A DNA stretch of 30,261 nucleotides from Aeriscardovia sp040773385 (GTDB lineage Bacteria; Actinomycetota; Actinomycetes; Actinomycetales; Bifidobacteriaceae): NCBI GenBank assembly GCA_040773385.1, contig JAXGWH010000013.1, positions 1 to 30,261 on the forward strand. Direction: 5' to 3'. Position 1 is the stretch's first letter. Each line of letters starts with the position of its first letter. Shown here piece by piece: positions 14,805 through 22,394 of the stretch. A program made the translations under genes and the position numbers. Under the pieces are notes generated by a model that was not told the DNA's origin, ran no database searches, and saw nothing but the letters and a program-made list of their open reading frames with translations.

Positions 14805-17800
14805 TCACGCCTCCAGCGAATGGAGGAAGCACGCCTGCACCATGTCGATGCCGCCCTGGTCGGCGTGGTTCACCCGCGCCCAGGCACGCGCGATGGTGCG
14901 GGCGGGGATGAACATGCCCTCGTCCACGCTCACGCGCGTCGCCTCCGAGAGGATCGTGCGGATCTGCCGGTCGGGCCAGATGACGAGCGAATCGGAGCGC
15001 AGGGCCTCATTGATGTCGTCCTCGTCCTCCGGCACGGCCAGACCCTGCAACCGCATCCGCTCCGACAGCTCGGACAGCTCGCCGGGCAGGGCGCCGTTGG
15101 CGGTCATCCCCAGCCGCAGCGCGGTCTGGTAGCAGGCGGCGGCCGGGGCGAACCGGTCGAGCTGCCACTCCGCGTAGGCGAGGCGGTAGTAGGCATACCC
15201 GGCATCGAACCGGTCGACGGCCACGTTGAGCGCGTTGAGGCAGGCGGCCCGTGCGCTCACCCAGTCGTCCGCATGTGCGTACTGCACGCTCTGGCGAAGA
15301 TGGACCATCGCATAGGAGGGCGCGTACGAGACCGCCTTGTTCAGGTGCCGCAGCGCGGACTGATGCTCGGACGCGTTGCTGTACGCGTCGGCAAGGAAGA
15401 GATGGCCGTAGAACAAGTCATCGGGGATGACCAGCGTCCTCTCCCCCGGCGTGGCAAACAGATGGTTGTAGACCACACGCTCGGCGTACGAGTTGAAGAA
15501 GCGCGGAACTCCCGGTCCGGAGCCGTAGCGGGCGTCGTACCGGGCGAGCACGTCCTCATAACGGTCGATGGCCTGCGCCGGGTCCTCGCCGCGCATGGCG
15601 TAGCCGAGCAGGTCATGCCGGGCATCCTGCAGCACCTTCTCGTCCTCGAAGGTGATGTCCGGCGCCTCGGAGCGGTCGATGAGCGAGCGGATGAGCGGCT
15701 CGCGCTTCGTCTCCAGCTCCGGGTCGGCTACTCTGTCGAGGAAGGCCGTGGCCCGCCGCGCCGCCTGCACCGAGGTGATCTGCCCGGACCGCTCCTGCCG
15801 GTGCAGCTGGGTGACGTAGTCGACGGCGCACTGGAGCACCTCCTCGCGCTGGATGGACAGGCCCATCGAGTCCTTCGCGGCGAGCGTCCTGCGGGCGCGG
15901 TCGTCAAAGAGGCGCTGGGCGGCCTCCGGTTCCTCCTGGGCGGCGGCCGGCGTGTAGTCGAGGTCGCGCAGGGAAACGCGCGAGGGCGAGGGCAGCAGGC
16001 TTTCGTCGCTGTCCGTGCGCATGACCGCGCCGAAGCGTCTGTACAGACCGGGCAGGTCGAAATCCTCACCACCGGCCAGATCGGCCAAGGTTTGCTCGAA
16101 CAGCGCACGGGTGAAGGTGACGGTGACGAGGCGCACCGGCTCGGGCGGCTCGTCGGCATTCTCGATACTGCCCTCGGGCAGCAGGCCCGCCGAGGCGACG
16201 AAATGCCCGCCCTGCGGATGGTCATTCCCATCGGGAGTCGACGGGACGCCCGAGACGCGACCCCCATCGGCCGCGCCCCGCGGGCCGTCCTCGTCCTGGG
16301 CTGCGGAATCCCCACGAGAATTGTTCTGGGAATCCTCCTGTTCGCCGGCATCACCCCGGGAAGTGTCATTGCCGCGGGAAGCGTCCCCCGCTTGCGCCCT
16401 GCCGGCCGCCGCCGCGCCCTTCGAGGTCCGGGCATCATCACCAGTCTTCGCCGGGTAGACGCCGGAATCCTGTGCGACGGAGGGCTCCTCCAACTCGTCG
16501 CCGACCGCATGATCGAGCGGGCTGCCGGTGAAAGGATCGCCGTCCGGCACCATCGGGGTCGTCTCAGGATCCCCATGGCGGTCCCTGTCCTTCGCCTCAC
16601 CCTTGCCCGAGGAATGCCTGAGCAGCCCGAGACTGTCCAGCAGTCCCATCGCCAGGCTCGTCCTGCGGTGGACGGCGGCGTAGAGACGGTTGTCATTGAT
16701 GAGCAGTGTGACGTGGCTGACCTGCTCAGAGGCGCCGAAGGCAAGCGCGGCGAGCAGCAGGCCCTCCTCGAGGCTCTCCCGCGAGGCGAGCGCGTGCCGG
16801 TCCTTCTGTGTGAGGGGAATATATCCATCACTGGCGAAGAATTTGTCGGGCAGCATATCGGCCTCGACGGCCCCCATTTCCACGGCCACCCGGCCTTCGG
16901 CCAGACGGCTGCGGAAATCGACGCTCGGGCGCATCGGCAGCCTCAGCGTCTCGTACAGCCGGGCGAGCGACTGGCGGTAGGCCCACTCCCCCACGGCGGG
17001 TGAGGGCCGTCCAGCCCGCTTCTCGTCCTGCAGGAGACGGTCGGTGGTGGCGCGCGCGTAGTCCTGAGCGCCGAGCAGATAGGAGGGCACGTCCGGCCGT
17101 GGCCCCGAGGACACACGGCTCCCCTCGTCGTCAAAGGCGCTCTCCTGTCCTCGCCAGAGCACGGAGCCGGGCACCGGCAGCGCCGTGAGCACAGGGTCGC
17201 GGAGGATCCCGCGGTCACAACGTGCGACCTCCGCCTCGTCGGCGTCCTCCTCCACCGGCCCGGTGCCGGTGAGGGCGTTGGATTCGAGGACCGCCGAGAC
17301 GAGGGAGAAGCGGTTGAAGGCTGATTCGAGGCGCAGCGCCTCGAACTCGCCGGCCGTGTCCAGCCCGGCCCCCTGCTGGCCCGGGCCTGACATCGTGTCC
17401 TCGCGTGTTCGCAGCAGAAAGGCACAGGAATAAGCCGATGTGGTGAGCACGAGCGGTTCGAGGCCGTGTCGCGGCAGGAGCGGGGCAATGCTCCCGGAGA
17501 GGAAGTCAAGCTGGTCGGGCAGCGCGAGGAAGAACCGGTCGAGGCCGGAGATCCGGTAGCCGGCGAGCGCGTCATCGGTGATCGAGGCGATGGTGTTGCG
17601 GATGGCGGCCATGGGCGCCTGCTCGCGCAGAAGACGGAAGACCGCCCCGGAACCGTAACCCTGCGGGTGCCCCGCCACGAGCGGCAGATAGGCGGCGGCG
17701 AAGAAACCGACCGCCACGGCATCCCTGTATGACAGTCCGGAGCGCAGCCCCGCAGGAAGCGGCATCTTCATCTCGTGCAGGGCGTAGCGGCCCCCCTCCT

Positions 17801-18602
17801 GCTCCCAGGACGCGACCCAGCGGGGATCACCCTCGGCGGTGTCGAGTCCGGAGACGATCGCCCCGTGCACGACGGCGTCTTGCGGAACAGGGCGGGCAGG
17901 CCCGGCGAGCGGGTTGGAGGCCATGCCGATCGGACGGATCCCGCCGTCCCCGCCTGCACCGGCGCGGCGCAGCCCCCGTCCCATTTCACGCGCGGCGCGG
18001 CCCGCCAACCGCCGGGCATCGCGGACAAGACGACCGGCGAACCCTGTGACGGCGTGGGCGGGCCGTCCGCCACGACGACCACCGCCACCGCCGTCACTGT
18101 CACCTTTGCCGTTCCTGCCGCGATGGCGGTCGAGATCACGGTCCGACCGCGTGCCGGCACCGGACGGCATCGCGCCGCCGTCCGCCGGCGCGGCACCCGT
18201 CCTCTCGGGCAGGAAGGCGAGATCCACCTTCAGCCCCGCCGCATCCGTCACCGTGGGCGGGGCGAGGAACACGCGGCCATGCCAGTCGGCAAGCGCCACC
18301 TGGCTGAAACGGTCCTCCTCCGTGAAGATGCCGAGCGCGATGAGCGAGCCGCCGAGTCTGGGCAGCTGCGCCCAGCCGACCCCGACCTGCGAGCCGGAGG
18401 GGATATGAAAGATCCGCCGTTTGACGAGCGGGGAGAGCCTCTCGGACGCCGATGCCGGGTCCCCGCCGCCCTGTCCCGCTGCATAGGCGCGCAGGAACCG
18501 GTCCTGGTCGATGATCGTGCGCCCGATGCCCGAGCGTGGTGCGCCGGACCCGCTGTGCGCACCACCGTCGTACAGCGCCCGCTCTGTGTCCGTCTCGCTC
18601 AT
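14805..18602 (-). CDS. large TPR-containing protein of unknown function
   Basis: 1265 residues; I do not recognise the family beyond its repeat region. No signal peptide or clear membrane helix is seen, so it is probably cytosolic. Two low-complexity linkers are visible, a Gly/Arg/Asp-rich one (about 130-190) and a long acidic Ser/Gly/Asp one with SRGD repeats (about 665-820). They separate globular blocks such as FHIPSGSQVGVGWAQLPRLG, YALHEMKMPLPAGL, FLALPDQLDFL and SHVTLLINDNRLYAAVHRR. Near the C-terminus (about 1060-1165) tandem helices fit TPR repeats: GHLFLADAYSNASEHQSALR, HLNKAVSYAPSYAMVHLRQS and YYRLAYAEWQLDRFAPAAAC. ATG 18602 was preferred over 18653 because GGAAGG lies six bases upstream. 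It may be a scaffold or assembly factor; the function is not inferable. Divergent from the GT-C-like gene across a spacer with DnaA boxes. Confidence 0.85.
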   Translation of the reverse strand: MSETDTERALYDGGAHSGSGAPRSGIGRTIIDQDRFLRAYAAGQGGGDPASASERLSPLVKRRIFHIPSGSQVGVGWAQLPRLGGSLIALGIFTEEDRFSQVALADWHGRVFLAPPTVTDAAGLKVDLAFLPERTGAAPADGGAMPSGAGTRSDRDLDRHRGRNGKGDSDGGGGGRRGGRPAHAVTGFAGRLVRDARRLAGRAAREMGRGLRRAGAGGDGGIRPIGMASNPLAGPARPVPQDAVVHGAIVSGLDTAEGDPRWVASWEQEGGRYALHEMKMPLPAGLRSGLSYRDAVAVGFFAAAYLPLVAGHPQGYGSGAVFRLLREQAPMAAIRNTIASITDDALAGYRISGLDRFFLALPDQLDFLSGSIAPLLPRHGLEPLVLTTSAYSCAFLLRTREDTMSGPGQQGAGLDTAGEFEALRLESAFNRFSLVSAVLESNALTGTGPVEEDADEAEVARCDRGILRDPVLTALPVPGSVLWRGQESAFDDEGSRVSSGPRPDVPSYLLGAQDYARATTDRLLQDEKRAGRPSPAVGEWAYRQSLARLYETLRLPMRPSVDFRSRLAEGRVAVEMGAVEADMLPDKFFASDGYIPLTQKDRHALASRESLEEGLLLAALAFGASEQVSHVTLLINDNRLYAAVHRRTSLAMGLLDSLGLLRHSSGKGEAKDRDRHGDPETTPMVPDGDPFTGSPLDHAVGDELEEPSVAQDSGVYPAKTGDDARTSKGAAAAGRAQAGDASRGNDTSRGDAGEQEDSQNNSRGDSAAQDEDGPRGAADGGRVSGVPSTPDGNDHPQGGHFVASAGLLPEGSIENADEPPEPVRLVTVTFTRALFEQTLADLAGGEDFDLPGLYRRFGAVMRTDSDESLLPSPSRVSLRDLDYTPAAAQEEPEAAQRLFDDRARRTLAAKDSMGLSIQREEVLQCAVDYVTQLHRQERSGQITSVQAARRATAFLDRVADPELETKREPLIRSLIDRSEAPDITFEDEKVLQDARHDLLGYAMRGEDPAQAIDRYEDVLARYDARYGSGPGVPRFFNSYAERVVYNHLFATPGERTLVIPDDLFYGHLFLADAYSNASEHQSALRHLNKAVSYAPSYAMVHLRQSVQYAHADDWVSARAACLNALNVAVDRFDAGYAYYRLAYAEWQLDRFAPAAACYQTALRLGMTANGALPGELSELSERMRLQGLAVPEDEDDINEALRSDSLVIWPDRQIRTILSEATRVSVDEGMFIPARTIARAWARVNHADQGGIDMVQACFLHSLEA

Positions 18603-18723
18603 GATCCGCCTTCCGCCGCGACCGAATTCCACGTGCCGTGTGCCGCCTGTCATCCCGGTCCTGCACCGGATAACCTTCTATTGTGCCCGCCCGGGGCCGA
18701 CCCGTCCTCCGCCGGCACAAAAT

Positions 18724-18767
18724 TGTGGATAACTGGTCGGAGGCGGCCACGCCGCTGTTGTGGATAA
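18724..18767. promoter_or_regulatory. two perfect DnaA boxes
   Basis: TGTGGATAA, the reverse complement of the consensus DnaA box TTATCCACA, occurs at 18724-18732 and 18759-18767. The two are in the same orientation, 35 bp apart, each embedded in TTGTGGATAAC. A weaker relative (CCGGATAAC) lies near 18667-18675. They sit in the 211-bp spacer between two divergent genes, so they could tie expression of the TPR protein and the membrane protein to the replication initiator DnaA. No dnaA, dnaN or AT-rich unwinding element is here, so this is not the replication origin. Confidence 0.65.
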
Positions 18768-18800
18768 CCGTCTCCTTCTCCTTTCGATCCCCTCCGCTCC

Positions 18801-18806
18801 TAGAAT
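18801..18806 (+). promoter_or_regulatory. -10 box TAGAAT for a leaderless transcript
   Basis: TAGAAT ends seven bases before ATG 18814, the same arrangement as at ligA, and no Shine-Dalgarno sequence is present. No clear -35 is seen at 16-18 bp. Confidence 0.45.
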
Positions 18807-18813
18807 TGCGCCT

Positions 18814-21384
18814 ATGAGCACACAGCCACCGACCGCGCCGCGGGGACGACGCCGACCATCGCGCACAGGACGACGGTCCGCCTCCCCTGTCACGCTCGCC
18901 GAGCACCTCGCGCACGGGGCGGGCCGGGCGGCCGGGGGCGTCAGCGAGTTCGGCACCCGTCTGCGTCAGCGGCATGGCCACGATATTCACGCCTTTCTGC
19001 TCCGGCGCCGTCATGGCGCGCGGCTCTTTGCCATCGGCATGGCCATCATCCTCGTCCTCGAGGTGTTCTGCTTCAATGCCTCATTTTGGAAGAGTCTGTC
19101 GGAGCCTGCCGCCCTCGACCCCCTCTCCACCACGCAGCAGGTGGGCAGCGGTCTGCGACAGGAATCGACGAGTCTTCTGAGCGTGATCGACGGCCAGGAC
19201 AGCTGGGTCCAGATCGGCGGTTTTGACACGACGGTCGACACGATCCATATGGTCTCGACGCCGCAGGCCGTGCCTGACCAGAGCGCCGAGAATCCCCCGA
19301 CCGTGCCCGCCTCCTCCGCCCTGCCCGCGGCGAGCGCCTGGGTGCAGGTGCGCGTGCAGGTGCTGCCGGTCGGCTCAAACACATGGGTGACCGGCCCGGT
19401 CCAGGGCTATGCCCCCTCAGTGGCCTCCAGCCAGTACCTTTCGGCCCCGCACACCGGCAGACCGTCAAGGGCGGTGCGGATCTGGTTCCAGCAGCCGGTG
19501 GGCTCGGCGTTCACGTTCGGCAGCATCGGCATCAACGACCGTCCCGGCTTCGTCTTCTCCTGGCTGCGTGTGGGATTGATGACCGCGCTGCTGCTGTTCC
19601 TCATCGCTTTTGTCGACCCGCATTCGGCCGTCTGGCACATCCCCTACGACCCTTCCGGCCGCCGCTGGCAGATCGGCGTGATGGCCCTTCTGTGGGTGCC
19701 CCTGCTCATCACACTGGTCGTCTACGCCTCCACCAACCCCCACGCCAACCTGCAGCCGCCGACCCCCGGCGCGGCGGGCAACTACACCTATGAGCCCGAC
19801 CAGTACGCCCGCACCGCCGACGCGATCCTGCACGGGCGTCCCTGGCTCGACCTGCCCGTTGTGCCCGAGCTGGCCCGCGCCCGAAACCCCTACTCGCTGG
19901 CCCTGCGCGCCCAGCTGCTCAGCCAGGGGGTCACGCCGATCTTCTGGGACCATGTGTTCTGGGGCGGGCACTGGTACATGTATTTCGGCATCGTCCCCGT
20001 CCTCATCGCCTATCTGCCCTATGAGCTGGTGAGCCTGGCGGTGACCGGGCAGGCGCAGGGGCTGTCCACCCCGCTGGCCGATATCCTCTTCCTCACGCTG
20101 TTCGTGCTGTTCGCCCTGGTGCTGCTCGACCGGATCCTGCGCCGCTTGCTGCCCGGCACGAGCCTGGGGGCCGCCTGGCTGTCCGGTCTCATGCTCATCA
20201 TCGGCGGTAACACCGTGTTCCTTCTGTTCCGGCAGGATTTCTATACCGCGCCGTTGGCCAACTCCTTGTGGATGACCGCGCTCGGGCTCGTGCTCTGGCT
20301 TGACGCGCGGCGGGTGACGGCCGGGACCCGCACGACCCGGCTCCTGCACCGCACGAAGACCGTGACACGGCCGTGGTCCGTGCGCGACGGCGACGCGGGA
20401 TGGCTGCTCCAGGCCGGTTCGATCCGCCTGTCCAAGCCGCGTCTGGTGCTGGGCACCCTGCTGCTGGCGGCGAACCTCGGCTCCCGTCCGACATTCGCCC
20501 TCACCGTGGTGCTCGCCTTCCCGATCTTCGCCACGGAGATCCGCCACGGGCTGTTTTTCAGCTGCCTCAACAGGCCGCTGTGGCGCCGCACCCGCTCCCG
20601 TGCGCGCTATCTCGTCTCCTGTGGGCGCCTGGCCGCAAAAGAGGCCTCGCGCAAGGCACGCCGGATCATCTTCTCCAGCCTGGGCAACGATCTGTGCGTC
20701 CTGCTGACCGGCATCCTCGCCGTCGTGCCGGTCCTCGGCTGGAATTACTGGCGTTTCGGCTCGCTGTTCGATTTCGGCAACCGTTACCAGCTCACCGTCA
20801 CCGATCTGACGAACTACCGCGAGCCTGTCGGTCTCCTGCCGCGCATCGCCTATTACTACCTGTTCGAGCCGTTCAGAACGAGCGGGGATTTCCCCTGGCT
20901 CACGCTCGTGCCCACGCCGCTGCCCTCATGGCAGTACACGGAGCCGTGGATGGGCGGCCTGTTCGCGCTCCTGCCTTTCTGCGCGCTGGGGATCTTCGCC
21001 TTCCTACTGACCCGTGCGATCCGCAGACGCGGGCTCACCGGGTTGGTATGGACGCTACTGGGCATGGGCGTGGCCCTGTGCCTGTTCAACTCGTATTATG
21101 CCGGTCTCTCGCTGCGCTACATGGCCGATTTCGGCTGGATCTTCGCGCTGCTGGCGGTGATCGGCACCGCCTGCCTCGAGCGCTGGGCGCTGACGGCCGC
21201 GGGCAGCTCGAAGGAGCAGGCGGTGCGGTTGGGCGCCGTGCATATGCTCGTCGCGCTGCTCGTGCTCGCCGGGCTGGTCCTCACCCTGCAGACGGCGTTC
21301 GTGCCCGGGCGCGTCTCCGGCCTGCTGGAGAACCAGCCGGCGCTGTTCTTCTCGGTGAGGTCGCAGATCCTGCCGACTGTGTGA
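18814..21384 (+). CDS. large integral membrane protein, GT-C glycosyltransferase-like
   Basis: 856 residues. A charged cytosolic N-terminus is followed by a first membrane helix (about 75-90). An extracytoplasmic domain of about 150 residues comes next (VQIGGFDTTVDTIHMVS to FTFGSIGINDRPGF, beta-rich, sugar-binding-like). Then follow about ten hydrophobic helices with an external loop reading YTYEPDQYARTADAILHGRP and GGHWYMYFGIVPVLIAYLPY. Loops of the form D-Q-Y...LL-G-P and YFG-x-P recur in uncharacterised GT-C membrane glycosyltransferases of actinobacteria, so a role in building surface glycans is likely; donor and acceptor are unknown. ATG 18814 was chosen over 18760 because TAGAAT lies seven bases upstream (leaderless) and the earlier start overlaps a DnaA box. 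Monocistronic and convergent with the reductase gene. Confidence 0.82.
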   Translation: MSTQPPTAPRGRRRPSRTGRRSASPVTLAEHLAHGAGRAAGGVSEFGTRLRQRHGHDIHAFLLRRRHGARLFAIGMAIILVLEVFCFNASFWKSLSEPAALDPLSTTQQVGSGLRQESTSLLSVIDGQDSWVQIGGFDTTVDTIHMVSTPQAVPDQSAENPPTVPASSALPAASAWVQVRVQVLPVGSNTWVTGPVQGYAPSVASSQYLSAPHTGRPSRAVRIWFQQPVGSAFTFGSIGINDRPGFVFSWLRVGLMTALLLFLIAFVDPHSAVWHIPYDPSGRRWQIGVMALLWVPLLITLVVYASTNPHANLQPPTPGAAGNYTYEPDQYARTADAILHGRPWLDLPVVPELARARNPYSLALRAQLLSQGVTPIFWDHVFWGGHWYMYFGIVPVLIAYLPYELVSLAVTGQAQGLSTPLADILFLTLFVLFALVLLDRILRRLLPGTSLGAAWLSGLMLIIGGNTVFLLFRQDFYTAPLANSLWMTALGLVLWLDARRVTAGTRTTRLLHRTKTVTRPWSVRDGDAGWLLQAGSIRLSKPRLVLGTLLLAANLGSRPTFALTVVLAFPIFATEIRHGLFFSCLNRPLWRRTRSRARYLVSCGRLAAKEASRKARRIIFSSLGNDLCVLLTGILAVVPVLGWNYWRFGSLFDFGNRYQLTVTDLTNYREPVGLLPRIAYYYLFEPFRTSGDFPWLTLVPTPLPSWQYTEPWMGGLFALLPFCALGIFAFLLTRAIRRRGLTGLVWTLLGMGVALCLFNSYYAGLSLRYMADFGWIFALLAVIGTACLERWALTAAGSSKEQAVRLGAVHMLVALLVLAGLVLTLQTAFVPGRVSGLLENQPALFFSVRSQILPTV

Positions 21385-21431
21385 CCCATGGCCGGCGTCT
21401 GCAGACGGAAGATCAAAGACCGCGGAATCTC

Positions 21432-21466
21432 ATCTGCCTGAGAAATCTGCCTGGGAAATCTGGGGC
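21432..21466. repeat. 13-bp tandem repeats between convergent gene ends
   Basis: ATCTGCCTGAGAA (21432-21444) is followed by ATCTGCCTGGGAA (21445-21457) and a partial third copy ATCTGGGGC. It lies in the 108-bp spacer between the stop codons of the GT-C-like gene and the RibD-like gene. No terminator hairpin was seen in this spacer. Confidence 0.75.
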
Positions 21467-21492
21467 TGCGACAACCGCCGAGGCAGCGATCA

Positions 21493-22161
21493 TCAGAGGC
21501 TGTAGCGCAGCAGCACCGCGCCGCTCGACGGGAAGGTCTTCACGCCCTTGAAGGTGAGCGGCAGAGGTGAGGAGCTCTCCCGGCCCTCGAAGACGCTCGG
21601 CATGCCCGCCCTGCCGTCGATCCCCGGGCCCACCATGATGTCGATCTCATCGAGCAGACCGGCGTTGAGGAAGGCCGTGTTGATGGTGGGGCCGCCGACC
21701 ACGCCCGTCCGCCGCACGCCGAACTCACGGCCGAGCACGTCCATGGCCTTTTTCAGGTCGGTGTGATTTTCTCCGGCGACGATCCATGAGATGTTCTGCC
21801 CGTCGAGATAGCGCAGATACTCGGCGCTCACCCTCCGGCTCGTGATGATGAGATGCGGCTTGGTGGTGCTGGTCTCTTTGGGCCAGAGCAGCGTGCCGCG
21901 CGAATCGACGACGACCTCGTAGCCGGGTGCCTTCGCCGCCGCATGGAAGCCGTCCTTGCCATACGGTGTGGCGTCTTTCGGAGCGAAGGTGCCGCCCGCC
22001 ATCTCGGAGGCCGCGGTGCGCCGCCCGCTCAGGGTGGTGGGCAGATCCAGATCGGCAAGCGTGGCGTAATAGGCGTCATTGCCGCGTATCTGGGCGGTCA
22101 TCGCGCAGTCGATGCGCCCGTCGAGCGACATCATCATATAACACACAATCTCAGGCTTCAT
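21493..22161 (-). CDS. dihydrofolate reductase-like / RibD C-terminal domain protein
   Basis: 222 residues of the RibD_C (DHFR-like fold) family, NAD(P)H-dependent reductases. The start MKPEIVCYMMMSLDGRID shows the conserved MxxSLDG; later TTKPHLIITS, GVVGGPTINTAFLNAGLLDE and DEIDIMVGPGIDG form the nucleotide-binding Gly-rich turn and the LxDE segment. There is no deaminase domain and no riboflavin neighbour, so it is a stand-alone family member of unknown substrate rather than RibD. ATG 22161 has AGGAAG eight bases upstream; the earlier ATG (22182) lacks a site. Confidence 0.88.
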   Translation of the reverse strand: MKPEIVCYMMMSLDGRIDCAMTAQIRGNDAYYATLADLDLPTTLSGRRTAASEMAGGTFAPKDATPYGKDGFHAAAKAPGYEVVVDSRGTLLWPKETSTTKPHLIITSRRVSAEYLRYLDGQNISWIVAGENHTDLKKAMDVLGREFGVRRTGVVGGPTINTAFLNAGLLDEIDIMVGPGIDGRAGMPSVFEGRESSSPLPLTFKGVKTFPSSGAVLLRYSL

Positions 22162-22355
22162 TTTCCGGTCTTCCTGGTTCATGTTCTTTCACACTGGCAG
22201 CATATCGGCGACCGTAGTTGCCCAGCCGGGCAGCAACAGGACGCCCGTCCGCTGCCTGTCAGTCCGTCTTATATTTTCGTCCGATCTCAGACCATTCAGC
22301 CCTCGGCGGTACCGCGGACACTCTCACCAAGGATGCACCCAGCCTCAGCGGTGCT

Positions 22356-22394
22356 GTCAGCACCCATCGTCAGCACCCATCGTCAGCGCCCGTC
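22356..22394. repeat. three 13-bp tandem repeats spanning the DUF2075 stop codon
   Basis: GTCAGCACCCATC (22356-22368), an identical copy (22369-22381) and GTCAGCGCCCGTC (22382-22394). The stop codon of the leftward DUF2075 gene (22383-22385) lies in the third unit. The 221-bp spacer to the RibD-like gene shows no other feature. Confidence 0.85.

Noticed and set aside
12906..17003. 1365-residue reading frame antisense to ligA and the TPR gene
   Set aside because: It spans two real genes on the other strand, is made of Gly/Val/Arg/His-rich shadow sequence and shows no domain.
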